Below are positions 19,503-27,851 of a DNA stretch of 64,000 nucleotides, piece by piece; position 1 is the stretch's first letter; each line of letters starts with the position of its first letter. Both the position numbers and the translations under genes were made by a program. The notes beneath the pieces were generated by a model. It was given only the letters and a program-made list of their open reading frames with translations, was not told the origin of the DNA and ran no database searches. Origin of the DNA: Mesorhizobium sp. M4B.F.Ca.ET.203.01.1.1 (lineage in GTDB: Bacteria; Pseudomonadota; Alphaproteobacteria; Rhizobiales; Rhizobiaceae); the NCBI RefSeq assembly GCF_004791025.1, contig NZ_SRUO01000007.1:1-64000 (forward strand), in the 5' to 3' direction.

Positions 19503-20269
19503 ACGCAATGCTCGATCCCGTGACCGATGCTGATCTCGATGCCTATGTCGACGACCAGCTGGAGGTGGCCCGCCGTATCGAGGTCGAGGCGTTCCTGTCC
19601 ACCCGACCGGAAGCCGCCGCGCGCGTGATGTCCGATCTCAGGACGCGCGACGAGCTGCGTGTGGCGCTCGCCGCCAAGGGAATGGCGCGGCCGGCAACGA
19701 CCGAGGCGGCACGACGGCTGGAGCGCGGGCTTGGCCGCGACCGCATCTTCGGGGTGCTGCAGCGCGCCGCGGCGGCGGCGATCCTGATCGCGGCCGGCTG
19801 GCTGGCGAATGGCATTTTCGGACCGGTCGCGGTGACGAAGGTCGTCGCCTCCACCCAGCCGCCCGCCTATGTCGAGGAAGCGGTGAGGGCGCACCGGACG
19901 ACGCTGGTGCGCGAGGCGATGACCTCCCAGCGGGAAGCGCCGAACTACAATCCAGGCGAGATCCGCGCCGCGACCGCGATCGTCATGCCGTCGCTGCCCG
20001 GGGAATGGAAGGTGCGCGATGTGCAGATCTATCCGTCGCGCTTCGGCCCAAGCGTCGAGATGGCGCTCGAAACCAAGGATCTCGGCCTGGTCTCGCTGTT
20101 CGCGATCAGGCCGGGGACTTTCGACGTGGTGAAGCCGGCCCTCGCGCCCTCGGGCGACATTTCCTCGGCCTATTTCCAGATCGGCGAGGTGGCCTACGCC
20201 GTCGTCGCGCGAAGCGATGCGCGCGACCTCGACCGGGCCGCCGAAACGCTGGCCCGCACGCTTTACTGA
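19499..20269 (+). CDS. Putative transmembrane anti-sigma factor
   Basis: The 256-residue protein has an N-terminal cytoplasmic helical domain (DADLDAYVDDQLEVARRIEVEAFL) like those of ECF anti-sigma factors, one membrane segment at about residues 86-105 (AAAAAILIAAGWLANGIFG), and a periplasmic domain. The HxxxCxxC zinc motif of ZAS anti-sigmas is absent. The coupled ATGA overlap with the sigma gene is the main functional evidence. Rhizobial homologues are usually annotated as anti-sigma factor or transmembrane regulator. Confidence 0.8.
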   Translation: MNAMLDPVTDADLDAYVDDQLEVARRIEVEAFLSTRPEAAARVMSDLRTRDELRVALAAKGMARPATTEAARRLERGLGRDRIFGVLQRAAAAAILIAAGWLANGIFGPVAVTKVVASTQPPAYVEEAVRAHRTTLVREAMTSQREAPNYNPGEIRAATAIVMPSLPGEWKVRDVQIYPSRFGPSVEMALETKDLGLVSLFAIRPGTFDVVKPALAPSGDISSAYFQIGEVAYAVVARSDARDLDRAAETLARTLY

Positions 20270-20290
20270 GATCAACCAAGGAGACTGAAC

Positions 20291-21007
20291 ATGAACACCC
20301 CCAACCTGGGATATCGCGTGGGCAGCGGCGCCCAAACGGGCGCCCTCTATGACGAGGGCCTGCGCCGCCACATGCTGCGCGTCTACAACTATATGGGCCT
20401 TGGCCTGGTCGTCACCGGCGCCATCGCCTTCGCCGTGGCGTCGACGCCCGCGCTCTACGTGCCGATCTTCTCCAGCCCCTTGAAATGGGTGGTGATGCTG
20501 GCGCCGCTCGCCTTCGTGCTTTTGTTCTCGTTCCGCATGCAGACCATGTCGGCGGCGAGCGCGCAGGCCATGTTCTGGGCCTTCTGTGCGGTGATGGGCC
20601 TGTCGCTGGCCTCGGTGTTCCTGGTCTTCACCGGCACCAGCATCGCGCGCACGTTCTTCATCGCCGCCACCATGTTCGGCGCTACCAGCCTCTACGGCTA
20701 CACGACCAGGCGCGACCTGACGCAGTTCTCGTCGTTCCTGATCATGGGCCTGATCGGTGTGGTCATCGCCAGCCTCGTCAACCTGTTCCTCGGTTCGACC
20801 GCGCTGCAGTTCGCCATCTCGGTGATCGGTATCGCCGTGTTCATCGGCCTCACCGCCTGGGACACGCAGACGATCAAGGAGCAGTATGCGGAGAATTTCG
20901 ACGCGGAATCGCAGCAGAAGCTCGCCGTCTTCGGCGCCTTCTCGCTCTATTTGAACTTCGTCAACATCTTCCAGCTGTTGCTGAACTTCACCGGCGAGCG
21001 CGAGTAG
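20291..21007 (+). CDS. Bax inhibitor-1/YccA family membrane protein
   Basis: The 238-residue protein has seven hydrophobic segments and the family signature near the end (IGIAVFIGLTAWDTQTIKEQYAE), plus NLYLNFVNIFQLLL-type final helices (SLYLNFVNIFQLLLNF). Bacterial members modulate FtsH proteolysis or act as calcium-leak channels. A ccaaggaga ribosome site precedes the ATG, 21 bp after the anti-sigma gene, so it may belong to that operon. A strong terminator follows. Confidence 0.93.
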   Translation: MNTPNLGYRVGSGAQTGALYDEGLRRHMLRVYNYMGLGLVVTGAIAFAVASTPALYVPIFSSPLKWVVMLAPLAFVLLFSFRMQTMSAASAQAMFWAFCAVMGLSLASVFLVFTGTSIARTFFIAATMFGATSLYGYTTRRDLTQFSSFLIMGLIGVVIASLVNLFLGSTALQFAISVIGIAVFIGLTAWDTQTIKEQYAENFDAESQQKLAVFGAFSLYLNFVNIFQLLLNFTGERE

Positions 21008-21044
21008 GCCGAACCGTAGCAGGCAACAGGTCTCACCTTGCCGG

Positions 21045-21073
21045 GGCCGGAGGGCAACCTCCGGCCATTTCTT
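21045..21073 (+). terminator. Rho-independent terminator after the YccA-like gene
   Basis: Perfect 9-bp arms GGCCGGAGG and CCTCCGGCC around a GCAA tetraloop, followed by ATTTCTTT. This closes the sigma/anti-sigma/Bax-inhibitor unit. Confidence 0.92.
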
Positions 21074-21190
21074 TGAGGGCAAACTGGCGCTCGGGTCCGT
21101 GCATCGTTCGTCGCCGCTTGGCCCACTGCAGTGCACTCCGCTGCTCTTGAGTTCACGCGCGGCCTTTTGCTAGCCTGCCGGTCACACCAG

Positions 21191-21284
21191 AGCGGTGCGC
21201 TTCATGGATCGCCGAACCGCTCTAACCATTTGTTTCTGCGCAATTCCGGACGGAAAACCGTTACACACTTTCCTGGAATTGCTT
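21191..21284. repeat. Composite rhizobial intergenic repeat
   Basis: AGCGGT/ACCGCT arms (21191-21196 and 21216-21221) are followed by a second imperfect palindrome, CAATTCCGGACGGAAA paired with TTTCCTGGAATTG (21241-21281). The second half resembles the GGAATTG-ended intergenic repeat of Mesorhizobium and Sinorhizobium chromosomes. It occupies the leader of the aldose epimerase gene, just before its ribosome site. Confidence 0.65.
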
Positions 21285-21296
21285 AAGCGAGGGCGC

Positions 21297-22169
21297 ATGG
21301 AACAGGACAGCCTTACGCTTCACGGTGACGGCATCTCGGCGACGATCGTCAGGCAAGGTGCCGAACTGGTCTCCCTGCGCGACAGTGAAGGAACCGAGCT
21401 TCTGTGGCAGGCCGGTCCGGCCTGGAAGCGCCATTCCCCGGTCCTGTTCCCGATCGTCGGCCGGCTGAAGGGCGACCAACTGCGGCACCGCGGCCGATCC
21501 TATCCGATGACGCAGCATGGCTTTGCCCGCGACAGGCGCTTTGCATGGACGGAGCAGGGGCCCCGGTCCTGCACGTTGCTTCTGACCGACGATGCGGGGA
21601 CCCGCGAGCAATATCCCTTCGCCTTTCATCTGGCCATAAGCTACAGCCTGCGGCTTCGGCAACTCGACGTCAGCTTCACGATCACCAACACCGGCGGCGA
21701 GACGCTGCCGGCATCGATCGGCGGGCATCCGGCGTTCAACTGGCCGCTTCTGCCTGATCTGCCCAAGACAGCCTATCATCTTACATTCGCCAATGACGAA
21801 AGCGCTCCGATCCGCCGCCTCAAGGACGGCCTGCTGCTGCCAACGCCACAGCCGACGCCCGTGAAAGGCAAGATACTGGCGCTCTCCGAAAGCCTGTTCG
21901 AGGAGGACGCCGTGATCATCGATCGGCCGGCCAGCGCCAATGTGCGCTACGCCGCCGGGCACGGACCGGCGCTTGAGATATCCTGGCAGGGGTTTCGGGA
22001 GCTCGGCATCTGGTCCAGGCCGGGCGGAGCGCCGTTCCTTTGCATCGAGCCCTGGCATGGTCTTGCCAGCCCCGTCGATTTCGACGGCGAATTCACCGAA
22101 AAGCCGGGCGTGATGCTGATCCCGCCAGCCGCGACGCGTGTTCTGAGCTATCAGATCCATCTGGACTGA
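21297..22169 (+). CDS. Aldose 1-epimerase family protein
   Basis: The 290-residue protein is of the LacX-like branch of galactose mutarotases: QGAELVSLRDSEGTELLWQ, PVLFPIVGRLKGD, QHGFARDRRF with the active-site His, and SIGGHPAFNWPL with the second His. Near the C-terminus CIEPWHGLASP carries the Glu-type catalytic region. It interconverts sugar anomers; the substrate is not known. The ATG at 21297 follows GAGGG; the open frame continues upstream only through the repeat. Confidence 0.9.
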   Translation: MEQDSLTLHGDGISATIVRQGAELVSLRDSEGTELLWQAGPAWKRHSPVLFPIVGRLKGDQLRHRGRSYPMTQHGFARDRRFAWTEQGPRSCTLLLTDDAGTREQYPFAFHLAISYSLRLRQLDVSFTITNTGGETLPASIGGHPAFNWPLLPDLPKTAYHLTFANDESAPIRRLKDGLLLPTPQPTPVKGKILALSESLFEEDAVIIDRPASANVRYAAGHGPALEISWQGFRELGIWSRPGGAPFLCIEPWHGLASPVDFDGEFTEKPGVMLIPPAATRVLSYQIHLD

Positions 22170-22201
22170 TATGATCGCGGAACCAATTTTGGGGGCATCC
22201 C

Positions 22202-22976
22202 ATGGAACTCGGCTTCATCGGCACAGGCGCGCTCACGGCCGCTATCGTCACCGGGCTCAAGTCCCTCGCGGAACCCTGTTTCCGTTCTGCTTTCGCCCCG
22301 GAACGAAGACATCGCCGCGAGCCTTGCCTCCCGCTACCCGGATGTTCGCATCGCCAGCGACAATCAGGCCGTTCTCGACAATAGCGAAACGGTCATGCTC
22401 GCGGTCCGCCCGCAAATCGCGCACGACGTGCTGTCGGCGTTGCGCTTCCGGCGCGACCATCGCCTGATCAGCCTGATCGCCACTTTGTCCCTCAAGGACA
22501 TAGAGAGCTTGACCGCGCCAGCCGGGCACGTGACGAAGGCGCTTCCCATGCCGATGATCGCGCACCGGCTGGGGGCGACGATCATCTGTCCGCCCGATCA
22601 AGGCGCCGGCGCATTGTTCGGCAGGCTGGGGAAGGTGATCGAGGTCGCGGATGCCGGCGAGTTCGACGCCTTGAGCGTCGCGACCGCAACCTACGCCAGC
22701 TATTTCAAATACCTTGAGACCATCCACAGCTGGCTCACGCGTCACGGCGTTGGGGAGGGGATAGCCCGCGACTATATCGCCTCGCTTTTCAAGGCGTTGG
22801 GCGCCGCTCCTGAGACGTCGCCCGACGCGGATTTCAGACATCTGGCGCAAGACTATGCGACGCGCGGCGGCATCAACGAGCAGGTTCTGCGCGAGCTCAC
22901 GGCCCATAACATGTTCGAAGCATTTGCCGAAAGCCTGGACGGCATCCATCGGCGCATCACGGGCGACACGAAATGA
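22202..22976 (+). pseudogene. Pyrroline-5-carboxylate reductase-like gene with a frameshift
   Basis: The start (MELGFIGTGALTAAIVTGLKSL) is a clean Rossmann N-terminus, but its frame turns to nonsense at about 22274-22281 (ACCCTGTTTCC). One base less there would restore EPVSVLLSPRNEDIAASLASRYPDV, which runs into the good downstream frame (VMLAVRPQIAHDVL, KALPMPMIAHRLGATIICPP). The rest reads as a ProC-family reductase to the stop at 22976. So either the gene is broken by a one-base insertion or the sequence has an error. A true ProC probably lies elsewhere, as this branch is divergent. Confidence 0.85.
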
Positions 22977-23116
22977 AACTCTACTTCAGCCGCAATCCCA
23001 ATCCTCGGCTGGCGGTCGCGGTGGCTCGCTACCTTGGCGCCAAGATCGAGTTTGAATTCGCCGCGCCATTCGCACCGGAACCGCCGCCGCCAGGAGGCGA
23101 GGGCGATCCGGCCTGA
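22973..23116 (+). pseudogene. Truncated glutathione S-transferase N-terminus
   Basis: A 47-residue frame begins with an ATG overlapping the reductase stop (ATGA). MKLYFSRNPNPRLAVAVARYLGAKIEFEFAAPFAP matches the thioredoxin-like start of a rhizobial glutathione transferase of about 200 residues. It then turns into Pro/Gly-rich sequence and stops. In related genomes I recall a full transferase gene following the reductase, so this looks like a gene cut down to its first 36 or so codons by deletion. Confidence 0.65.
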
Positions 23117-23135
23117 TATCCGACCGGCATCCGCC

Positions 23136-23363
23136 CTAGCGCTGCCAGAAGGGCAGCTTGGCGATCTCTTCCTCGACCTGCCTGTTGGTCAGGCCGATAT
23201 CGTCGATCAGATGCGGATTGGTCTCCGCCATTCGCTTGAGGTCCCAGCGAAAGCGCGCCCGCTCGCGCCAGGTGGCGATCATGCCACGCAGGGTCGTCTG
23301 GCGATGCAACGGCCGCCCTGGCCTGACTACGCAATGCTGGATCGTCGCAAGAGTATCGTTCAT
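23136..23363 (-). CDS. DUF1127 domain protein
   Basis: The 75-residue basic protein has the DUF1127 (YjiS-like) C-terminal pattern: RERARFRWDLKRMAETNPHLIDDIGLTNRQVEEEIAKLPFW. Small DUF1127 proteins in alphaproteobacteria bind RNA or affect phosphate and carbon metabolism. The start has a strong GGAGG site 5 bp upstream. It is convergent with the truncated transferase gene and divergent from the CadC-like regulator, sharing a 135-bp promoter region with it. Confidence 0.88.
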   Translation of the reverse strand: MNDTLATIQHCVVRPGRPLHRQTTLRGMIATWRERARFRWDLKRMAETNPHLIDDIGLTNRQVEEEIAKLPFWQR

Positions 23364-23498
23364 GGCAACCTCCTATGGTTTTGAGGCCCCATGCGGTTGG
23401 GAGCCTTCGACCTGAAAGAGGTTGAATACTGCAGGATGCGGACGGAGGCGTAATTAAGCCCTCCCAAATAGTTCTCAAAAGTTCCAAACGGGCTATAG

Positions 23499-25016
23499 AT
23501 GCGCCCTATGCAGGGATCGCGCTTTGCCTTTGGTCCATTCGTGCTTGATCCGGATGCGGGAACGCTGCTTCGGGACGACGATCCCGTTGCTCTCGGCTAC
23601 CGCGGGCTGAAGCTGCTTGCGGCACTGGTCGGACGACCCGGTGAAATCCTGGGCAAGGCCGAGTTGATGGACGCGGCGTGGCCGGGCACGGCGGTCGAGG
23701 AGGGCAATCTCACCGTCCAGATCGCGCAGTTGCGCAAGCTGCTTGGTCCGGCCGCCGACGGCGGCGAGTGGATCTCCACCGTTCCGCGCGTCGGTTACCG
23801 CTTCACTGGGGCCATCGAACAGCTTGGTGGCGCGAAGCGGAAGCCTTTGCCGCTGCCCGACAAACCCTCGATCGCCGTGCTGCCCTTCGTTGCTTTCAGC
23901 AGCGATCCCGAGCAGGAATCCTTCGCCGACGGGCTGACCGAAGACCTGATAACCGACCTGTCCCGCAATGCCGGCCTGTTCGTCATCGCCCGCAACTCGG
24001 TCTTTGCCTACAAGGGCAGGGCGATGGACGTGCGCGGGATCGCCGAGGATCTTGGCGTGCGCTACCTGCTGGAGGGCAGCGCGAGACGCGCCGCCGGGCG
24101 CGTGCGCATCAACGCGCAACTGGTCGACGCGCTGAGCGGCGAGCATCTGTGGGCGGAGCGCTTCGATCGTAGCCTGGAAGATATCTTTGCCGTCCAGGAC
24201 GAGGTGACGGCCAAGATCGTCGAGGCGCTGCTCGGCCGGCTGCGCGCGCCGCTGCCGCGCAATCGGCCGAAAAATCTCGAGGCCTACGATCTCTGCGTGC
24301 GGGCGCGCAAGCTGATCGACGATTCGCCGCAGACGGCGCGGGAAGCGCATCTGATGCTGACGCGCGCCGTTGCGCTCGATCCGGACTACGCCGAGGCCTA
24401 TCGCTGGCTTGCCATGAACCACTGGATGGGATGGGTGCATTGGGGCGAACCCATCGAGCCCAACCGTAGCGTTGCCCTGGAACTGGCTCGCAAGGCCGTG
24501 GCGATCGATCCCAACGATGCCGGCTGCCGCTGGGTGCTCGCCAACCTGCTGGCCTATGAGCGCCGCTTCCCTGAATCGGATACGGAGTTCGCCAAGGCGT
24601 TCGAGTTCGACCCCAACGAAGCCGACGCCTGGGCGACGCTGTCCGACATCACGACCTTGGCCGGGCAGGTCGAGCAGGGCCTGGAGCAGATCCGCAAGGC
24701 GTTCCGGCTGAACCCGTTTCCGGCAAGCTGGTATTATCTGACGCTCGGCCAGGCGCAATACGCGGCCGGCGACTACGAAGCCGCCATCGAGACGCTGCGC
24801 AGGGAGGAGACCTATCGCACAAGCTCTCGCCGTTTCCTGGCGGCAAGCCTTGCCCAACTCGGCCGGCTCGAGGAGGCGCGCGCCGAGGTCGAAATGTTTC
24901 TGGTCGCCAACCCGCATTTCACGACCAGCCACTGGGTGTGGACCGAGCCGTTCCGCGACACTGCCACGCTTGAGCATTTCGTCGATGGCTTCCGCAAGGC
25001 CGGACTTCCGGACTGA
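23499..25016 (+). CDS. CadC-like winged-helix regulator with FlgO-like and TPR regions, soluble
   Basis: The 505-residue protein has an OmpR/CadC-type DNA-binding domain at about residues 5-108 (VALGYRGLKLLAALVGRPGEILGKAELMDAAW, TVQIAQLRKLLGP, VPRVGYRF). There is no membrane segment. A region at about 125-245 (SIAVLPFVAFSSDPEQESFADGLTEDLITDLSR, AQLVDALSGEHLWAERFDR) is the TolB/FlgO-like domain common in adenylate-cyclase-linked TPR proteins. TPR-like helices follow to the end. The target genes are unknown; the divergent DUF1127 gene is one candidate. Confidence 0.85.
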   Translation: MRPMQGSRFAFGPFVLDPDAGTLLRDDDPVALGYRGLKLLAALVGRPGEILGKAELMDAAWPGTAVEEGNLTVQIAQLRKLLGPAADGGEWISTVPRVGYRFTGAIEQLGGAKRKPLPLPDKPSIAVLPFVAFSSDPEQESFADGLTEDLITDLSRNAGLFVIARNSVFAYKGRAMDVRGIAEDLGVRYLLEGSARRAAGRVRINAQLVDALSGEHLWAERFDRSLEDIFAVQDEVTAKIVEALLGRLRAPLPRNRPKNLEAYDLCVRARKLIDDSPQTAREAHLMLTRAVALDPDYAEAYRWLAMNHWMGWVHWGEPIEPNRSVALELARKAVAIDPNDAGCRWVLANLLAYERRFPESDTEFAKAFEFDPNEADAWATLSDITTLAGQVEQGLEQIRKAFRLNPFPASWYYLTLGQAQYAAGDYEAAIETLRREETYRTSSRRFLAASLAQLGRLEEARAEVEMFLVANPHFTTSHWVWTEPFRDTATLEHFVDGFRKAGLPD

Positions 25017-25048
25017 GGCGCCGGCGCGACCACCCAGATGGTTGCGAT

Positions 25049-25441
25049 CTACCCCTCGAGGCGATCCTTGGCGTCACGATCGCGGTCGTATCGTTTCCTG
25101 ACCGGAAACGGCGGCAGCCAGGACTCGCGGCGGACGGTCCACAGCTCGTAGGTCGGCAGCAGCTGGTCCGGGGCGTCCAGGGACCCCAGATGCACTTCGA
25201 TCTCGTCTGCGGTGCGCGCGAAAACAGACGAGCCGCAGCGCGGACAGAAGAAGCGCCCGGCGTAGTCGCGTGTTTCGCCGTCGATCGTCACCGCCTCCTG
25301 AGGGAACACCGCAGCGGCGTAAAACAGCGCCCCGTGATGCTTGCGGCAATCGAGACAGTGGCAGACGCCGACCCGGTATGGGGCACCCGACGCCACAATT
25401 CGAACGCTCCCGCACAGACAGCCGCCGGTGTATCGGTCCAT
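25049..25441 (-). CDS. GFA family (CENP-V/glutathione-dependent formaldehyde-activating) protein
   Basis: The 130-residue protein shows all the zinc-binding cysteine motifs of the family: GGCLCGSVRI, CHCLDCRKHHG and FFCPRCGSSVF. The fold binds zinc. A true glutathione-formaldehyde role is proven only for a few members, so function is open. It converges on the CadC-like gene with 32 bp between the stops. No operon partner is evident. Confidence 0.9.
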   Translation of the reverse strand: MDRYTGGCLCGSVRIVASGAPYRVGVCHCLDCRKHHGALFYAAAVFPQEAVTIDGETRDYAGRFFCPRCGSSVFARTADEIEVHLGSLDAPDQLLPTYELWTVRRESWLPPFPVRKRYDRDRDAKDRLEG

Positions 25442-25867
25442 GCTCCCGTCTCCTCAAAAATCAAGCGCTGGGCATGGCTACAACGAACGGCGCCGTCGTC
25501 GCAATGCCGCGGCAGTTGCGCGAAGCCTGTCGCCAGATGCAGCGCGCGTGGATCGCCTACCGCGCTGCACGGCCGAAGTCGCCGCCGAAACCATCAATAC
25601 GATCGCCAGCGCAATATCATCATCAGTTGCATGCTCGATGCGACAGCGCGGCAGGCGCCGCGGCAGGCGCCGATCCTTGATGATGAGCTCTAATCTGTCG
25701 CGCAGACATATCTGGAGGGCGCGGCGAGACGTGGCGAGGGCATGCCGTCTGCATCGATCTCTAAGTCGCATAAGATAGATTATGGAACTTATGCGTTGGC
25801 CAAAAGGCGGAAATTGCTGCCGATCTCAGTGCCCTCAGCCGTCGTCACAGCGACCGAGGGGCTGGAT
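25442..25867. other. Gene-poor stretch with possible decayed DUF1127-like sequence
   Basis: No intact gene is convincing here. From 25474 a plus frame reads MATTNGAVVAMPRQLREACRQMQRAWIAYRAAR, like the start of a DUF1127 protein, but then the likely continuation (AEVAAETINTIAS) lies in a different frame near 25565. A frameshifted relic is possible. An inverted repeat (25767-25795) is listed separately. Confidence 0.35.
25767..25795. repeat. Inverted repeat, possible operator
   Basis: CGCATAAG and CTTATGCG are perfect 8-bp arms separated by 13 nt of AT-rich sequence. There is no T-run, so it is more like a binding site than a terminator. No gene starts clearly next to it on either strand; the DUF1330 gene ends 73 bp to the right. 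Confidence 0.4.
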
Positions 25868-26155
25868 CTAAGCGGCTTCAATTGCAAGCAGCACATTGGC
25901 GGCCGCAACGTTGCGGATTCCGATGAGGGCTTGGTAGTCAGGTGAATCATGCATGGCCTTGAGAGACGCCATATCGGCAAACTCAAGCACGACGAGCCGG
26001 TCCGGCTGCCACGAGCCCGCAAGGGCCTCAACGCTTCGAGCACGCAACAGCAACTTGCCTCCGAAGCGATCGACGGCAGCCAAGGCCTTTATGCGATATT
26101 CCTCGTATGCCGCTGGATCCGCGATCTTGTGCTCAGCAATCAGATAGGCTGCCAT
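25868..26155 (-). CDS. DUF1330 domain protein
   Basis: The 95-residue protein has the ferredoxin-like dimeric fold sequence of DUF1330: MAAYLIAEHKIADPAAYEEYRIKALAAVDRFGGKLLLR, SWQPDRLVVLEFADMASLKAMHDSPDYQAL. I chose the ATG at 26155, which has a GAGGAGAAGG ribosome site; the open frame to 26248 is non-coding leader. Function is unknown; related proteins are stress-linked or act on small metabolites. Confidence 0.9.
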   Translation of the reverse strand: MAAYLIAEHKIADPAAYEEYRIKALAAVDRFGGKLLLRARSVEALAGSWQPDRLVVLEFADMASLKAMHDSPDYQALIGIRNVAAANVLLAIEAA

Positions 26156-26231
26156 GATGCCTTCTCCTCTGAAAGTCGCGACGTTAACACAATCGAGCCA
26201 TAGAGCGGAACGCGCTTCTGAACAGCTCGTC

Positions 26232-27053
26232 CTATCTCGCTGACTCATAAGGAATTTCGATCACCATCCCATCATAGGCCGGCACCACGTTGTCGGGCGT
26301 CTCGGCCATCACGACGGCGTAATCCAGCGGCACATGCATGTGTGTCAGCACGGCGTTTTTCGGAGCCAGTCTCTTGATCCAGCCCAGTGCCTGGCCAAGC
26401 GACAGATGGCTCGGATGGGTGTTGTACTGCAACGCGTCGATGACCAGCGTCTCGAGATCGCGCAGCCGTTCCGCCGTGGCGTCGGGGAAGTCGCTGATGT
26501 CAGGGCAATAGGCAAGCCCGCCGGCGCGGAAGCCGAGGGAAATGATGTCGCCATGGGTCTGTGGCAGCGGTTCAAGGGTGAGGGTACCCCCCTCTCCCTC
26601 GATCACGATCGGCCTGGCGTGGTCGATGAGATGCGGCCTGACGATAGGCGGATAGGAGCTGCCGGGCGGCGTCTCGAAACAATAAGCGAACGCCTGCCGC
26701 AGGCGCTGCATCGTCGGCTGATCGGCATGGATGTCGATCAGATGGCGCTGCTCCTGCACATAGCCGCGCAGATCGTCGATGCCGTGGATATGGTCGGCAT
26801 GCGGATGCGTGTAAACGACCGCATCGATGCGCCTGACCGACGCCAGCAGCATCTGCTCGCGGAAGTCCGGTCCGGTGTCGACGACGACGGTCGTGCGGGC
26901 ACCGTTTGCCGCGATCCGCTCGACCAGTGCTGCCGTGCGCATGCGCCGGTTCCTGGGGTTGGCGGGATCGCAATTGCCCCAGTCGCCGGTGATGCGCGGT
27001 GTGCCGGGCGACGAGCCGCAGCCGAGAATGGTGAGGCGCAGCCGATCGCTCAT
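26232..27053 (-). CDS. MBL-fold metallo-hydrolase (PhnP-like)
   Basis: The 273-residue protein is a metallo-beta-lactamase-fold enzyme with GCGSSPGTPR, RTTVVVDTGPDFREQ, the metal-binding VYTHPHADHIHGIDDLR, and late His residues (QTHGDIISLGF, THMHVP). Rhizobial homologues are annotated as PhnP-like phosphodiesterases. It directly follows tatD (3-bp gap), the last gene in the leftward rlpA-tatD cluster. The substrate, probably a phosphodiester, is not known. Confidence 0.9.
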   Translation of the reverse strand: MSDRLRLTILGCGSSPGTPRITGDWGNCDPANPRNRRMRTAALVERIAANGARTTVVVDTGPDFREQMLLASVRRIDAVVYTHPHADHIHGIDDLRGYVQEQRHLIDIHADQPTMQRLRQAFAYCFETPPGSSYPPIVRPHLIDHARPIVIEGEGGTLTLEPLPQTHGDIISLGFRAGGLAYCPDISDFPDATAERLRDLETLVIDALQYNTHPSHLSLGQALGWIKRLAPKNAVLTHMHVPLDYAVVMAETPDNVVPAYDGMVIEIPYESAR

Positions 27054-27056
27054 TTG

Positions 27057-27851
27057 TCAGGCGCCCGGCGCTTCGGGGCGTGGCATCTTCCGGAACAGCC
27101 GGAAGACATTGTCCGTGGTGATAGCGGCGATCTCGGCCTCGCTGACGCCAATCGTCTCGGCCAGCACCCTGGCGGTGTTGGCGACATAGGCCGGCTCGTT
27201 GCGCTTGCCGCGAAACGGGATCGGCGCGAGATAAGGCGCATCGGTCTCGACCAGCAGCCGGTCATGCGGCACGTTGGCTGCGATGGCACGCAATTCGGCC
27301 GAGTTCTTGAAAGTCAGGATGCCGGAGAACGAGACATAGCCGCCTAGCGCCACGCCGACCTCGGCCAGCCTGCGCCCGGACGAAAAACAATGCAGAATGA
27401 AGGGGAAGGCGCCCTTCCCCGTCTCGTCCTCGAGGATTGCGGCCATATCGTCGTCGGCATCGCGCGAATGGATGACCAGCGGCAGGCCGGTCTGACGCGC
27501 CGCTGCGATATGCGTGCGCAAGCCTTGCGCCTGCGCATCGCGCGGCGCCTTGTCGTAGAAGTAGTCCAACCCGGCCTCGCCGATCGCCACCACTTTGGGG
27601 TGCGCGGAGAGCCGCACGAGCTCGTCGGCGGTCACGTCGAGCTCTTCCGCCGCATTGTGCGGATGGGTGCCGACCGAGCAATAGACGTCATTAAAAGTTT
27701 CAGCAATTTCAAGGATTTGCTGAAACCGCTTCACGCGCGTCGAGATCGTCACCATGCGACCGATGCCGGCCGCCAGGGCGCGGGCGACGATGGCCGCCCG
27801 CTCCTCGGCGAAGTCCGGAAAGTCGAGATGGCAATGGCTGTCAACGAGCAT
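27057..27851 (-). CDS. tatD: TatD family metal-dependent deoxyribonuclease
   Basis: The 264-residue TIM-barrel enzyme has the usual metal ligands: [43 protein letters not shown] and LLVETDAPYLAP. It is a 3'-5' DNase or repair nuclease in the TatD/YcfH subgroup. Its ATG overlaps the metG stop by one base (TGATG), so it is coupled to metG, as in most rhizobia. Confidence 0.95.
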   Translation of the reverse strand: MLVDSHCHLDFPDFAEERAAIVARALAAGIGRMVTISTRVKRFQQILEIAETFNDVYCSVGTHPHNAAEELDVTADELVRLSAHPKVVAIGEAGLDYFYDKAPRDAQAQGLRTHIAAARQTGLPLVIHSRDADDDMAAILEDETGKGAFPFILHCFSSGRRLAEVGVALGGYVSFSGILTFKNSAELRAIAANVPHDRLLVETDAPYLAPIPFRGKRNEPAYVANTARVLAETIGVSEAEIAAITTDNVFRLFRKMPRPEAPGA

